From DATJHM01 sp035493895 (lineage in GTDB: Bacteria > Chloroflexota > Ktedonobacteria > Ktedonobacterales > Ktedonobacteraceae): 64,000 nt of DNA. Under the pieces are notes generated by a model, which made no database searches, had not been told where the DNA came from, and saw only the letters and a list, made by a program, of their open reading frames with translations. Below are positions 17,698 to 27,199 of the stretch, piece after piece. Numbering within the stretch: the stretch's first letter is position 1; every line of letters begins with the position of its first letter. Location: the NCBI GenBank assembly GCA_035493895.1, contig DATJHM010000198.1, positions 32,293 to 96,292 of the forward strand. Direction: 5' to 3'. The position numbers and the translations under genes are program-made.

Positions 17698-19656
17698 ATG
17701 ACGAGAGAAGCTCTTAAAAATTGTGAACAGACGTGTCGCGCACTTATCGAATACAGTCCTCATGCAATCGTCTTACAGTCAGCAGATGGAACAGTGAGCT
17801 ATGCGAATCCTTTCACGGAACATCTGACCGGGTATAGAGTTGATGAGTTTATCGGGAAAAACGTGCTCCAGCTCATGCATGCAGACGAATTGCCAGAGAT
17901 AGCAGCTTCCCTTGTCACCCTCCTCAAGCGTCCTGGTGACATCATCTCAATCAGCTTTCGTATCCTGCATCAGCGGGGAGACTGGCGCTGGCTCGAGGGA
18001 AGCATACGCAATTGCTTGCACGTACCCGAGATTGGAGCCCTTATTGGGAGTTATCAGGATATTACGGAGCGAAAGCGGGCTGAAATAGAGTTGCGACAAC
18101 GAGAAGAGCGCATGCGTCTGCTTGCCCGTGAGCAGAAAGCCTATACGGAGGCCGAGACCGCCCGCAGGCAACTCTCAACAATTTTCGAGACCATCACCGA
18201 TGGCGTGATCGTCTGCGATCAAAATGCACACATTCTCCATATCAACGCCGCGACGCGAGCCCTGATCGAACAAACAATAGACATCGACGCAAGCCTCTTC
18301 TCCCCTGAACTGACACTTCCCGAGCAGATGCTGCCTCAAGATATAGAAGACATTCCATTGCCTCAAGCGAGCGGGCCATTGCTGCGTATAATAAGAGGAG
18401 AAAGCTTATCAGGAATAAACGCCCCCGACGTCCTGCTTTACAGGCCAGATGGGAGACCAGTATTCATCAATGTCAGTGGGGCTCCCATTTTCAGTGACGA
18501 TGGAGAAATAGCCGGGGGAGTCGCCGTCTTGCGCGACGTCACCAAACGGCACAGCCTGGAGCAACAGCTACAATACAGCGAGCAGAAACTGAACAGACTG
18601 GTAGATGCAAACATTCTCGGCGTGGCCGTAGCCGAGATTCAGGGAAAAGTGCTCGAAGTAAACGATCTACTGGTAGATATGCTGGGTTATAGTAAAGATG
18701 AACTCCTGGCACCGGCCTTTCGCTGGCAGAGTCTCACGCCCCTGGAGATGCAAGCGGGAGAAATTCTGGCGCTCGAAACGCTGGAGGCAACAGGAAGCAT
18801 CTCGCTACGAGAAAAAACCTTTTTGCGCAAAGATGGCAGCCGCTTTCCGACCCTGACAACAGCAGCAATGATCGACCAGCGGCGCAACCTTTTCCTGGCA
18901 ATTATCCTCGATATTTCGGATCGCAAAGCAGCCGAGCAGCGCAAACAAGAATTTCTGAGCATGGTAAGCCATGAATTGCGCACCCCCCTCACCGGCATCG
19001 TAGGCTTTCTGGATCTGGCCCTCTTCTCCATCAAACGCTTGCCCGAAATCCCTGTTTCAGAGCATGATGAGGTGATCAAGCAGATTACCTGGATGCTTCA
19101 GCAAGCAGAACAACATACCACCATAGAAACACGTCTGGTAGAAGCGCTGCTGGACGTAGCCCAGATGGAGCGGCATACCTTCCAGCTGGCGCTCAGACCG
19201 CGTAACCTGCTGGAAATCGTGCGGGACGTCACTATTACGCAACAGCAGATAGCGGAAACGCACCGTATCGTATTTGAGCAGGCGGAACAAGGGTCCGTAC
19301 AAGTCATGGTCGATGCAGATCGTATCAAGCAAGTCCTCATCAACTATCTCAATAACGCCCTGAAATATACGCCCGGCAACCAGGAGATCATCGTTGGCCT
19401 CGAAATACGCAAAGGAACAGCCCGGGTATACGTTCAAGATAAAGGGCCAGGGCTCACCACGCCCCAACAGCAGCAGATCTGGGAACGTTTCTACCAGGCC
19501 GACACGCCCGTCAAGCCGGGGGGCAAAAAAGAAGGATTAGGGCTCGGCTTGTATATTGCAAAAGTGCTGATTGAACAACATCATGGGCAAGTCGGCGTAG
19601 AAAGCGCCCCCGGTGAAGGTTCAACCTTCTGGTTTACCCTCCCCACGCTCCTCTAA
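17698..19656 (+). CDS. Multi-PAS sensor histidine kinase, soluble
   Basis: A 652-residue histidine kinase without membrane segments. Three PAS modules follow each other at about 10-125, 160-285 and 300-410: SPHAIVLQSADGTVSYANPF; ETITDGVIVCDQNAHILHIN; DANILGVAVAEIQGKVLEVN. The first and third are followed by PAC-type segments (IGSYQDITERK, LAIILDISDRK). The dimerisation domain carries the phospho-accepting His425 in SMVSHELRTPLTGIVGF. The ATPase domain shows the N box (INYLNNALKYTPGN), G1 (VQDKGPGL) and G2 (EGLGLGLYIAK). A coiled-coil-like linker lies between PAS1 and PAS2. The ATG at 17698 follows GGAAGGAAGGGG. No response regulator gene is adjacent, so it is an orphan kinase here. Confidence 0.92.
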   Translation: MTREALKNCEQTCRALIEYSPHAIVLQSADGTVSYANPFTEHLTGYRVDEFIGKNVLQLMHADELPEIAASLVTLLKRPGDIISISFRILHQRGDWRWLEGSIRNCLHVPEIGALIGSYQDITERKRAEIELRQREERMRLLAREQKAYTEAETARRQLSTIFETITDGVIVCDQNAHILHINAATRALIEQTIDIDASLFSPELTLPEQMLPQDIEDIPLPQASGPLLRIIRGESLSGINAPDVLLYRPDGRPVFINVSGAPIFSDDGEIAGGVAVLRDVTKRHSLEQQLQYSEQKLNRLVDANILGVAVAEIQGKVLEVNDLLVDMLGYSKDELLAPAFRWQSLTPLEMQAGEILALETLEATGSISLREKTFLRKDGSRFPTLTTAAMIDQRRNLFLAIILDISDRKAAEQRKQEFLSMVSHELRTPLTGIVGFLDLALFSIKRLPEIPVSEHDEVIKQITWMLQQAEQHTTIETRLVEALLDVAQMERHTFQLALRPRNLLEIVRDVTITQQQIAETHRIVFEQAEQGSVQVMVDADRIKQVLINYLNNALKYTPGNQEIIVGLEIRKGTARVYVQDKGPGLTTPQQQQIWERFYQADTPVKPGGKKEGLGLGLYIAKVLIEQHHGQVGVESAPGEGSTFWFTLPTLL

Positions 19657-19758
19657 CCTGGAGGCAAACTCCTGCGTGCAAAGACAACAGAGTATGGAAG
19701 TAAATTTACATAAACCACAGTAAAGAGTGGACCAATGTTGTATTTTTCTTCCATACAG

Positions 19759-19802
19759 GATGCGTTATTGCTACTGATGCGTTATTGCCGACAAGGTACA
19801 AT
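19759..19802 (+). promoter_or_regulatory. Direct repeat over a possible promoter of the CHRD gene
   Basis: GATGCGTTATTGC occurs twice (19759-19771 and 19776-19788, period 17) just before a TACAAT at 19797-19802 that could be a -10 box. The second repeat covers where a -35 box would lie, as an activator or repressor site would. Confidence 0.3.
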
Positions 19803-19844
19803 AGAATAGGCGCTGTAGCATTGCAAAGAAAGGAAAAGAAGTAA

Positions 19845-20699
19845 ATGCCTCAGGCACACAGAAAACTGTACTGGTTGATAGCAAGTAGCGTTTTAGTGGC
19901 ATTATTGATACTTACAACATATGTGGTACTCAACAAGATGACCGTACGTGCGGGTGGCGTGGTTCCCACAATGACGACAGTAAATTTGACACATGCCCCT
20001 TATGGATCGGCCTCGCTCAAGTGGGACCCTGGAACAGAAGCATTGACCGTCACCATTGAATTGACTGGATTGGCCCCAAATAGCACGCATCCGGCGCATA
20101 TACACAAAGGAGGATGTACCTCGAATGGTGCGGTCATCTATCCGCTAAACAACGTGGTGGCCAACGCAAGCGGAAGAGGCACATCCAGCACAACGATCGC
20201 GAAGGTTGCCCAGGGGATTCCAATGAATGGCTGGTCCATCAACGTCCATAATGGGCCAAATCTGAGTCCGGCCGAGCAATTCCTGCCCATTGCCTGTGGC
20301 AATATCAGCAATGCCAACCCCTCGCTCAAGGGAGTGCAAACCCTCAGCGTGCCGCTAGGCGCTACAAATGCAGCGGACCAGAATGTCTCCGGGCAGGCAC
20401 TGCTCAATTTGTCAGGCAGGACATTGACAGTCACGATTAACATCCATGGGCTGGTGCCCGGATCAGCGCATGCAGCACATATTCACGCAGGTAGTTGTCA
20501 AAATCAGGTGCCAGGGAACATCGTACACATGTTGAACAATGTTGTCGCCAACAACAGCGGCAGCGCCAGCAGCAAAACGGTCATCAACAATGTAGACACT
20601 ATCCCGGCCAGCGGCTGGTATATTAACGTTCATCGCAGCACAAATCTGGCGACACAGACCGGCTTTGACCCTATTGCCTGTGGCAATGTGAAAGGCTAA
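19845..20699 (+). CDS. Membrane-anchored protein with two CHRD-type domains
   Basis: A 284-residue protein with an N-terminal membrane anchor or uncleaved signal (LYWLIASSVLVALLILTTYVVL), then two repeats of about 115 residues. Each repeat has the pattern LTVTIELTGLAPNSTHPAHIH or LTVTINIHGLVPGSAHAAHIH, then a Cys, then GWSINVHNGPN or GWYINVHRSTN, and ends in PIACGN. This matches the CHRD fold, which resembles Cu/Zn superoxide dismutase. The conserved HxxHIH and NVH histidines could bind metal, but enzymatic activity is not shown by sequence. It is probably located outside the membrane. AAAGGAAAAGAAG lies before the ATG. It stands alone and is followed by a strong terminator. Confidence 0.75.
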   Translation: MPQAHRKLYWLIASSVLVALLILTTYVVLNKMTVRAGGVVPTMTTVNLTHAPYGSASLKWDPGTEALTVTIELTGLAPNSTHPAHIHKGGCTSNGAVIYPLNNVVANASGRGTSSTTIAKVAQGIPMNGWSINVHNGPNLSPAEQFLPIACGNISNANPSLKGVQTLSVPLGATNAADQNVSGQALLNLSGRTLTVTINIHGLVPGSAHAAHIHAGSCQNQVPGNIVHMLNNVVANNSGSASSKTVINNVDTIPASGWYINVHRSTNLATQTGFDPIACGNVKG

Positions 20700-20723
20700 A
20701 TTTTTTCAGTGCAGAGAATGCAC

Positions 20724-20771
20724 AAAAAACCGTTGCGTAGCCTGTTTAAGCAGATTCCGCAACGGTTTTTT
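20724..20771 (+). terminator. Strong intrinsic terminator after the CHRD gene
   Basis: AAAAAACCGTTGCG (20724-20737) pairs with CGCAACGGTTTTTT (20758-20771), with T-runs usable in both directions. Confidence 0.9.
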
Positions 20772-20829
20772 GTGTATGCTATTATATCGAAAGAAAATGC
20801 AGTATGTAAGTCAGGGGAGTAGTATACCG

Positions 20830-21705
20830 ATGTCAACAGACTCTACACAAGGCACAAATACCTATTATACTGACCCGGAAAGCGCGCCCGAAATGGCCCG
20901 GCTGATAAAACAAGCCCATATGCTTACGGAAGAGATGGGGGGACCACTGGCTGACCATAAGGATCTCACGCACATCCATGACATCCTGGACCTGGCCTGT
21001 GGTCCCGGAGAATGGGTGTTGGAGTTAGCATCCATGTATCCAGAGAAACAGGTGACAGGAGTAGACATCAGCCAGCGTATGCTAGAGTATGCACAACTGC
21101 AAGCATTGCGAAATCAACTGCACAATGCTCACTTTAGAGAGATGGACATCTTGAAGCAGCCGCTGGAATTCTCGCCGCATACATTCGACTTGATCAATAT
21201 GCGCTTAATTTCATCGATGTTCAGAACGCCCAATCACTGGCTCAAACTGCTGCAAGAGTGCATGCGGGTCACACGGCCGGGAGGGTTTATTTATTTGACC
21301 GACTGTGAATGTTATATCAGTAACAGCCCGATTGCTGAGAAATTTTTCGCCTTATGCACCAAAGCCGCCTATCTCGCTGGCAACTCATTCTCAGCAGATG
21401 GGAGACAGCTCGCAATCACCCCCATGATGGGACGACTTTTGCGTCAGGCGGGCTATCAAAACGTGCAGCACAGAGCGTTCGCCATTGATGGTTCTGCGGG
21501 CGCAAAAAACCATCAACAGTTCTATGAAGATATCGTCGTTTTTCTCAAATTCGTGCAGCCTATCCTCGTACGAACGGGTGTGGTAGCGACACCGGAAGAA
21601 GCCGAAACCCTGTATTATCAAACCCTGGAGGAGATGAGAGCAGAGGATTTCAACTGCATCTGGTACTTCCTCACCGTCTGCGGCGAGAAAGCCGTTACCG
21701 ATTAG
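20830..21705 (+). CDS. SAM-dependent class I methyltransferase
   Basis: A 291-residue methyltransferase. The SAM-binding motif I is ILDLACGPGEWVLELA, followed by the acidic end of strand beta-2 (VTGVDISQRMLEYA), motif II around FDLINMRLISSMF and the post-motif RVTRPGGFIYLTDCE. The acceptor cannot be deduced; the arrangement is like small-molecule methyltransferases such as UbiE-like or polyketide/terpenoid O- or C-methyltransferases. The ATG at 20830 has AGGGGAG upstream; 20 more in-frame codons are open upstream. It converges on hemG with only 9 nt between stops. Confidence 0.85.
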   Translation: MSTDSTQGTNTYYTDPESAPEMARLIKQAHMLTEEMGGPLADHKDLTHIHDILDLACGPGEWVLELASMYPEKQVTGVDISQRMLEYAQLQALRNQLHNAHFREMDILKQPLEFSPHTFDLINMRLISSMFRTPNHWLKLLQECMRVTRPGGFIYLTDCECYISNSPIAEKFFALCTKAAYLAGNSFSADGRQLAITPMMGRLLRQAGYQNVQHRAFAIDGSAGAKNHQQFYEDIVVFLKFVQPILVRTGVVATPEEAETLYYQTLEEMRAEDFNCIWYFLTVCGEKAVTD

Positions 21706-21714
21706 CTGGACCTG

Positions 21715-22284
21715 TTATGTCTCAAACACGCGTACTTCCTGGCTGGGACGCAGTGAGATGGCGAAATTCTCAGCGAAGCGCGTCACCGCTTCCCAGTCGG
21801 TAAACTCATAATCGTGAGAGGGATCAGTCGTGATGCCAGCACGTCGCGCAACACGGCGCATGAAAAAGCGTTTCAAGAACCCGTACTTACTGTAGATCAA
21901 TGCTCCCGCAAAGCTCGCTCTGTTCTGCGGATGCCACTGCGTTTTTTGCAGGAACGTGGCAATCAGCGGCTCCAGATCCGTTTTCTGCACAGGATCAGGA
22001 TACGCTTCCGTTAAGCAAACAGAGAAAAACGCCGTTTGCATGCGATTCAGCGCTTCGTGATTCTGCGCTACCAATCTGCGGATATACTCCTGATAGTGTT
22101 CCATATGAATGGAGGCGCCAACGATGACAGCCGCATAAGCCTGCAAAGAGAAATGTGCTGGCAAGGAGCGCGCATCAATCACATCAACGGTATGTCCCTT
22201 TTCACGAATAATTCCAGCGATATAGTGTGCTATTTTGGCGGTTTGCCCTTCTGATGAACCGTAGAGAATCACAGTTTTGCTCAT
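21715..22284 (-). CDS. hemG: Menaquinone-dependent protoporphyrinogen IX dehydrogenase, flavodoxin type
   Basis: A 189-residue flavodoxin-fold protein matching HemG, which oxidises protoporphyrinogen IX to protoporphyrin IX with electrons passed to menaquinone. The FMN phosphate loop is ILYGSSEGQTAKIA. The HemG-typical features are VGASIHMEHYQEYIRRLV, FFSVCLTEAYPDP, the GALIYSKYGFLKRFFMRRVAR segment with its long insert, and the end motif DYEFTDWEAVTRFA. It is likely peripheral to the cytoplasmic membrane. The ATG at 22284 follows AGGAGGC. No other heme gene is nearby, so the role is inferred from family similarity. Confidence 0.8.
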   Translation of the reverse strand: MSKTVILYGSSEGQTAKIAHYIAGIIREKGHTVDVIDARSLPAHFSLQAYAAVIVGASIHMEHYQEYIRRLVAQNHEALNRMQTAFFSVCLTEAYPDPVQKTDLEPLIATFLQKTQWHPQNRASFAGALIYSKYGFLKRFFMRRVARRAGITTDPSHDYEFTDWEAVTRFAENFAISLRPSQEVRVFET

Positions 22285-22626
22285 GAAGATGCCTCCTGCT
22301 TGCTATGCCTACTTTTCTACTAGTGAAAAGTGTAACAGCAAGCTGTCACAGCAGCATCCCAATTGGCAGCACACGATCACAGGCGGATCTCAAGCTACGG
22401 TATAAGCTCTTCCAGACGTTTGATCTGCTCCAATTCTGGGATGGCAGGCCACAGGATCAGCAAAGGCCTGAATAGAGGATGCCAGCTTTTGTTTTTGCTT
22501 GAGCAATTCTGTTCTTCTCTATTTCTAATTTTACCTGTATTTCCGCTTCTGTTATTTTCTTACGTATAATACGTTTAGCAAGTAATTGAACTATTTGGAT
22601 GTATTGTTGTCAGGGAGGAGATTGGC
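22285..22626. other. Divergent intergenic region, hemG to dprA
   Basis: This 342-nt divergent spacer must hold promoters for both genes. A TATAAT at 22565-22570 could be the dprA -10 box, but I see no convincing -35 element. No coding sequence or repeat was found. Confidence 0.4.
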
Positions 22627-23778
22627 ATGGTTCACGGACTATTCGAGGAGAGCGCTCGCTACTATCCGTCGCGTGTGCTGGCGTTAGATGTGCTGATGTA
22701 CTGGATCGCTTTTAGCAGAGCGGCGGGCATCGGGCCGTCCCGCTTCCAGAAACTGCTGGATTTTTTTCATGAAGATGTTGCGGCAGCGTGGCATGCATCT
22801 ACGGCGGATCTGGCGGCGGCGGGCCTTGAGCAGAAAATTATCGAACGATTTCTTAAGCAACGTGCCACAATTGTCCCTCAACAAGAATTAGAGCGATTGC
22901 AGAATCTCCGGATTCAGGTGATTACCTGGAAAGATCCTACCTATCCTCCCCTGCTACGCAAAATTGAGTATGCGCCAGCCGTGCTCTATCTGTGCGGGAC
23001 TCTGACCGATAGTGATAGCCATTATGCACTGGCGATTGTGGGTACACGCAAGATGAGTCATTATGGGAGGCAGGTAACCGAACGCTTCAGCAGTGAACTG
23101 GCGCAGGGGAAAATCACGATCGTGAGCGGTCTGGCGCTGGGCGTCGATACGGTCGCGCATAGCTCAGCGTTGGATGCTGGCGGGCGCACACTGGCAGTTC
23201 TGGCGAGTGGGCTGGATTGTATCTATCCTCCCGGCAACTACCAGCTTGCTAAACGCATTGTAGAATCGGGACAGGGAGCGCTGATCACAGCATTTCCGCT
23301 TGGCGTCAAACCGGAAGCGGGGAACTTTCCTGCGCGCAACCACATTATCTCCGGCCTTTCTCTCGGCGTTATTGTGACTGAGGCACCCAAAAAAAGCGGG
23401 GCGCTTCTCACTGCTGGCTCGGCTCTGAATCAGGGGCGCGAGGTTTTTGCAGTGCCCGGGGGAATTTTTTCTCCTGGAGGAGCCGGGGTGAACCAATTGA
23501 TTCAGGAAGGTGCTCACCCGGTTATGCGAGCACAGGAGGTTTTAGAGCAACTCAATTTCCATATGATTCCGCAACAGGTCGAGGCGAAGGCCATTCTCCC
23601 GGCAAACGAAGCCGAACGGACGCTCCTATCGCATCTCTCGCACGAGCCGAGACATATCGACGAAATTATTCAGGCTTCTATGATGAGTGCGCCTGAGGTC
23701 TCGGCTTTGTTAACGATGATGGAGCTGAAAGGCATGGTGCGACACGTGGGGGGGATGCAGTATACGCTGGCTTTTTAG
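22627..23778 (+). CDS. dprA: DNA-processing protein DprA (Smf)
   Basis: A 383-residue DprA, which loads RecA onto incoming single-stranded DNA during natural transformation. An N-terminal SAM/HhH-like region (AGIGPSRFQKLLDFF) is followed by the DprA Rossmann fold with YPPLLRKIEYAPAVLYLCG, ALAIVGTRKMSHYGR, IVSGLALGVDTVAH, LAVLASGLDCIYPPGN and ALLTAGSALNQGREVFAVPG. A C-terminal winged-helix-like domain (residues about 320-383) follows. The length and motif order are complete. The ATG at 22627 has GGGAGGAG upstream. A topA gene, its frequent partner, is not adjacent. Confidence 0.95.
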   Translation: MVHGLFEESARYYPSRVLALDVLMYWIAFSRAAGIGPSRFQKLLDFFHEDVAAAWHASTADLAAAGLEQKIIERFLKQRATIVPQQELERLQNLRIQVITWKDPTYPPLLRKIEYAPAVLYLCGTLTDSDSHYALAIVGTRKMSHYGRQVTERFSSELAQGKITIVSGLALGVDTVAHSSALDAGGRTLAVLASGLDCIYPPGNYQLAKRIVESGQGALITAFPLGVKPEAGNFPARNHIISGLSLGVIVTEAPKKSGALLTAGSALNQGREVFAVPGGIFSPGGAGVNQLIQEGAHPVMRAQEVLEQLNFHMIPQQVEAKAILPANEAERTLLSHLSHEPRHIDEIIQASMMSAPEVSALLTMMELKGMVRHVGGMQYTLAF

Positions 23779-23907
23779 TTCAAAGAAAGACCGTAACTTC
23801 TCAGAACTATCTATGTCATTTTCGTGAGCAAAGAGAGACCAAAACGAGATCATTTTCGTGAATTCTCTGGAAAGGATGTAGACCAACCTTCAAAGGAGGT
23901 TACCTAT

Positions 23908-24816
23908 ATGATTGCAGTCAGGCAAGCCAGATTTACACGCCGGGAACGATCTAACCTTCGCAAAGGGATAGCCTTTATCAGCCCCTGGGTCATTGGTTTC
24001 CTGGTCTTCGTGCTCTACCCGGTACTTTACTCATTTTTTATTAGCCTGACGCGCTACACAGGTTTACGAACGCCGGTCTGGATCGGGTTTCAGAACTATA
24101 GCCGTCTCCTGAGCGACCCCTTAACCTGGACATCTGTTTATAATACGCTCTATTACACAGTGCTCGCAGTTCCTATCGGCATTATTGTCGCCATTTTGCT
24201 GGCACTGGCAATGAATTGTGCCATCAAAGAAGTGGCCATCTACCGTACTGCACTCTATCTCCCATCGATCATTCCCCTCTTCGCGATGTCCTTCATATTT
24301 ATTGTGCTGCTCAATCCACAGTATGGCCTCATCAATACGTTTCTCGGTCTCTTTGGAGTGCCCTCGACCAACTATCTTGGAGACCCCACCGGAGCAAAGA
24401 ACGTCATTGTCGCACTGGCGCAATTGGGCGCAGGCAATGCAGCACTGATATTCCTTGCCGGGCTCAATGGCATTCCCCAGACCTTGTATGACGCAGCCAG
24501 AATTGATGGTGCCAGTCGCATTGGCTGCTTTTTCCGTATTACACTCCCTTTGATTTCACCCGTGATCCTCTTCAATCTCATCACTGCGCTCAGTTCTGGT
24601 TTACAGGTCTTTACACCTGCTTACATCATGACAAATGGAGGGCCTGATAATGGCACGCTATTCTATATGTACTACCTGTACAAAAATGCATTCAGCTATG
24701 CGCAATTGGGCTATGCCTGCGCACTCGCAGTCATACTCTTCCTTGCAGGCTTGCTGCTCGCGTTTGTGCTGTACACGATCGCCCAGCGCTTTGTCAACTA
24801 TGAGTTGGTGAGCTAG
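23908..24816 (+). CDS. Sugar ABC transporter permease (MalF/UgpA family)
   Basis: A 302-residue inner-membrane permease of a CUT1-type importer. Six membrane segments are apparent, starting with ISPWVIGFLVFVLYPVLYSF. The cytoplasmic EAA loop, which docks with the ATPase, is LYDAARIDGASRIGCFFRITLPLISP. The ATG at 23908 is preceded by AAAGGAGG, an ideal ribosome-binding site; the frame is open upstream to 23824 but with poorer context. It is followed 14 nt later by the second permease and then by the binding protein, so the three form an operon. Confidence 0.92.
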   Translation: MIAVRQARFTRRERSNLRKGIAFISPWVIGFLVFVLYPVLYSFFISLTRYTGLRTPVWIGFQNYSRLLSDPLTWTSVYNTLYYTVLAVPIGIIVAILLALAMNCAIKEVAIYRTALYLPSIIPLFAMSFIFIVLLNPQYGLINTFLGLFGVPSTNYLGDPTGAKNVIVALAQLGAGNAALIFLAGLNGIPQTLYDAARIDGASRIGCFFRITLPLISPVILFNLITALSSGLQVFTPAYIMTNGGPDNGTLFYMYYLYKNAFSYAQLGYACALAVILFLAGLLLAFVLYTIAQRFVNYELVS

Positions 24817-24830
24817 TGAGGGGAAAACAG

Positions 24831-25724
24831 ATGAAATCTGCGATAAGCGCTCCCATTCTCAATCGAGAACAGTATATCCAGCGGCGCAGAAAAGCACTGA
24901 CTGTACACAAAGCATGGCAAGAGGTAGGGGCACGCATCTTCCTGCTTCTTATGTCCGTACTATTTCTTATTCCCCTCTACTGGATGATTGTCACCGCGCT
25001 CAAATCAAATCCAGAGCTGGCATTAGTTCCACCAACGTTGCTACCTCAAAGCTGGCAATGGGGAAATTTCCCCAGGGCATTGCATACGATTCCCTTCGCA
25101 ACGTATTTCATGAACAGCGTCATCATCACAGTCTTGAGTGTGGCAGGAGCTGTTATCTCCAATCTCATCGTCGCATACGGTTTTGCCTGTATCGAATGGC
25201 CCGGTCGCAACATTGTGTTCTACCTTGTGCTCGCGACCATTTTTATTCCTTTCCCGCTAGCAATTATCCCTCAGTTTGATATGTTTGCCCGGCTACATTG
25301 GATTAACACCTACTTGCCGCTCATCGTTCCGTCCTTTTTCGGTAACGCGTTCTTCATCTTCTTGATTCGCCAGTTCCTGTTGCAAATTCCCAGAGATCTC
25401 CTGGACGTTGCACGCATTGATGGAGCAAGCGAATGGCGTATCTTATGGCAGATTGTTGCCCCACTGGCTCGCCCGGCTCTCGTCGCAGTAGCCATCTTCG
25501 CCTGCATCAGTGCCTGGAATGATTTTCTTGGACCACTGATCTACCTTCAGGATAGCTCAGTACAAACGCTGTCAATTGGTCTTCAAGCATTTCGCTCAAC
25601 ACACGATATTCAATTCAATCTGCTAATGGCGACCTCTTTCATGGTCGTCTTGCCACTTATCGTTTTGTTCATAGCACTCCAGCGCTTTTTCATCAGCGGC
25701 ATTACGCCAGGTAGCATACGCTAA
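24831..25724 (+). CDS. Sugar ABC transporter permease (MalG/UgpE family)
   Basis: A 297-residue second permease subunit, pairing with the upstream one to form the pore. The first membrane helix is IFLLLMSVLFLIPLYWMIVT. It contains the MalG-type NSVIITVLSVAGAVISNLIV and the EAA loop LLDVARIDGASEWRILWQI. The ATG at 24831 has GAGGGGAAAACAG upstream; a GTG at 24816 overlapping the previous stop is a less likely start. Confidence 0.92.
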   Translation: MKSAISAPILNREQYIQRRRKALTVHKAWQEVGARIFLLLMSVLFLIPLYWMIVTALKSNPELALVPPTLLPQSWQWGNFPRALHTIPFATYFMNSVIITVLSVAGAVISNLIVAYGFACIEWPGRNIVFYLVLATIFIPFPLAIIPQFDMFARLHWINTYLPLIVPSFFGNAFFIFLIRQFLLQIPRDLLDVARIDGASEWRILWQIVAPLARPALVAVAIFACISAWNDFLGPLIYLQDSSVQTLSIGLQAFRSTHDIQFNLLMATSFMVVLPLIVLFIALQRFFISGITPGSIR

Positions 25725-25770
25725 CAACTATTACAAAAGCATGTGCAGTTTCTCATAAGAGGAGTCTACA

Positions 25771-27108
25771 ATGAACGCACAACACTACTTACGCACTGCA
25801 TGCTTCATCATGCTATTGCCCCTGCTACTGGCTCTTCTGATCACTGCCTGTGGTAGCCCGAGAGACGCGCATGAAGTCGTTTTCTGGACCTCAGTCAATG
25901 ACGACATTGACATAAATGCACAAAAACAGATTGTTGCCGAATTTGAGAAGGCCAATCCTGATCTCCATGTCAACCTGGTCTCCGTGCCGACACAATTTAC
26001 GGGTGATGCAACATCGCTCATTACCGCCGTGCGAGGCGGAACGGCTCCCGATGTCTACCTGATCGACCGCTTTACGGTAAGCCAGTTTGCAGCCATTGGG
26101 CTGTTAACCGACCTCTCCCCTCTTATTGTCAGGCATAATCCCACATTACCGAGGCAATACCTGCCATTCGCAATACAGGAAGCTTCCTACCAGGGTCAGC
26201 TTTATGCGCTGCCGATGGATACCGATGCACGAGCAGTGTATTACAATAAGGATCTACTGCGCCAGGCAGGGATTGATCCAGGCATCCTTGAACCATCTAA
26301 GGGCCCAATGTCAGTCAATGAGATGATGCAGCTTGGCTTAAAAATGAACAAAACAGATGCACAGGGCAACTATACGGAGCTCGGTATCATTCCCTGGGAT
26401 GGGCAGGGATTCCATGCAACCTGGGGTCTTGCCTTTGGGGCCAGATTTTTTCATCCGCAAGCCTGTCAGGTCACACCGACAGAACCAGCTTTTATGAAAA
26501 CCTTTCAGTCGTTTGCACAGTGGGCAAAAAAGCTGAACTACGCCAGGGTGGATGTTTTCAAAGCTACCTACCAGCCTCCTAATGCACCACCGAGCCAAAC
26601 CCCTTTCCTCACCGGACACCTTGGCATGATGATCGGCGGAAATTGGGATATCGCCAGTTTACAGCAATACGCTCCCAGGCTCAATTATGGCCTCACCTAT
26701 CTGCCAGTTCCCAACAAAGGAGATAAACCGTTTACCTGGTCCGGTGGCTTTGGGCTGGTGATGCCCACTGGTGCAAGCAATGTCGAGGGCGGCTATCGCT
26801 TTATGAAGTTCATGAGTGGTCCAGAAGGGCAGCGTGTCTATACGAAAGTGACAGGGCACCTACCAACCTGGACAGCACTGCTCAGCGACAGGCAAGTGCT
26901 TCCAGGCAATCAACAATTCTTTGCCCGGATGATGCCGTTCTCTGAAAATCGTCCGCCACTGCCTGTCGGCGCGCAGTTCTCCGATGCGATGGACGCAGCA
27001 CAACAGGGGGTACTGCTGGGAAAAGAAACTCCTGAACAGGCATTGCAACAGGTCTACAATCGTGTGCAGCCACAAATGCAACAGTATTGCCCATACCATA
27101 TCGACTAG
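25771..27108 (+). CDS. Extracellular sugar-binding lipoprotein (family 1 solute-binding protein)
   Basis: A 445-residue substrate-binding component. The signal peptide ends in the lipobox LLITACGS, so the mature protein is lipid-anchored at the outer face of the membrane. The body has family 1 features: VVFWTSVNDD, IVAEFEKANPDLHVNLV, SLITAVRGGTAPDVYLID, and a late region GLVMPTGASNVEGGYRFMKF. It delivers an unidentified carbohydrate to the two permeases encoded just upstream. No ATPase gene follows, so the transporter probably uses a shared MsmK-type ATPase from elsewhere. AGAGGAG precedes the ATG. Confidence 0.92.
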   Translation: MNAQHYLRTACFIMLLPLLLALLITACGSPRDAHEVVFWTSVNDDIDINAQKQIVAEFEKANPDLHVNLVSVPTQFTGDATSLITAVRGGTAPDVYLIDRFTVSQFAAIGLLTDLSPLIVRHNPTLPRQYLPFAIQEASYQGQLYALPMDTDARAVYYNKDLLRQAGIDPGILEPSKGPMSVNEMMQLGLKMNKTDAQGNYTELGIIPWDGQGFHATWGLAFGARFFHPQACQVTPTEPAFMKTFQSFAQWAKKLNYARVDVFKATYQPPNAPPSQTPFLTGHLGMMIGGNWDIASLQQYAPRLNYGLTYLPVPNKGDKPFTWSGGFGLVMPTGASNVEGGYRFMKFMSGPEGQRVYTKVTGHLPTWTALLSDRQVLPGNQQFFARMMPFSENRPPLPVGAQFSDAMDAAQQGVLLGKETPEQALQQVYNRVQPQMQQYCPYHID

Positions 27109-27147
27109 AAACCAGATGATAAGAAGGTTGTCAAGTACATTGAGCAG

Positions 27148-27181
27148 ATTCTGCTTGCCAGGAGAGATTGGCAAGCAGAAT
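27148..27181. terminator. Hairpin between the sugar ABC operon and the terpene cyclase gene
   Basis: ATTCTGCTTGCCA and TGGCAAGCAGAAT form a perfect 13-bp stem with an 8-nt loop, between two convergent stop codons. The U-tract is weak (ACTTTAG), so this may be a bidirectional terminator of modest strength. Confidence 0.6.
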
Positions 27182-27199
27182 ACTTTAGATCAGCCAGAA

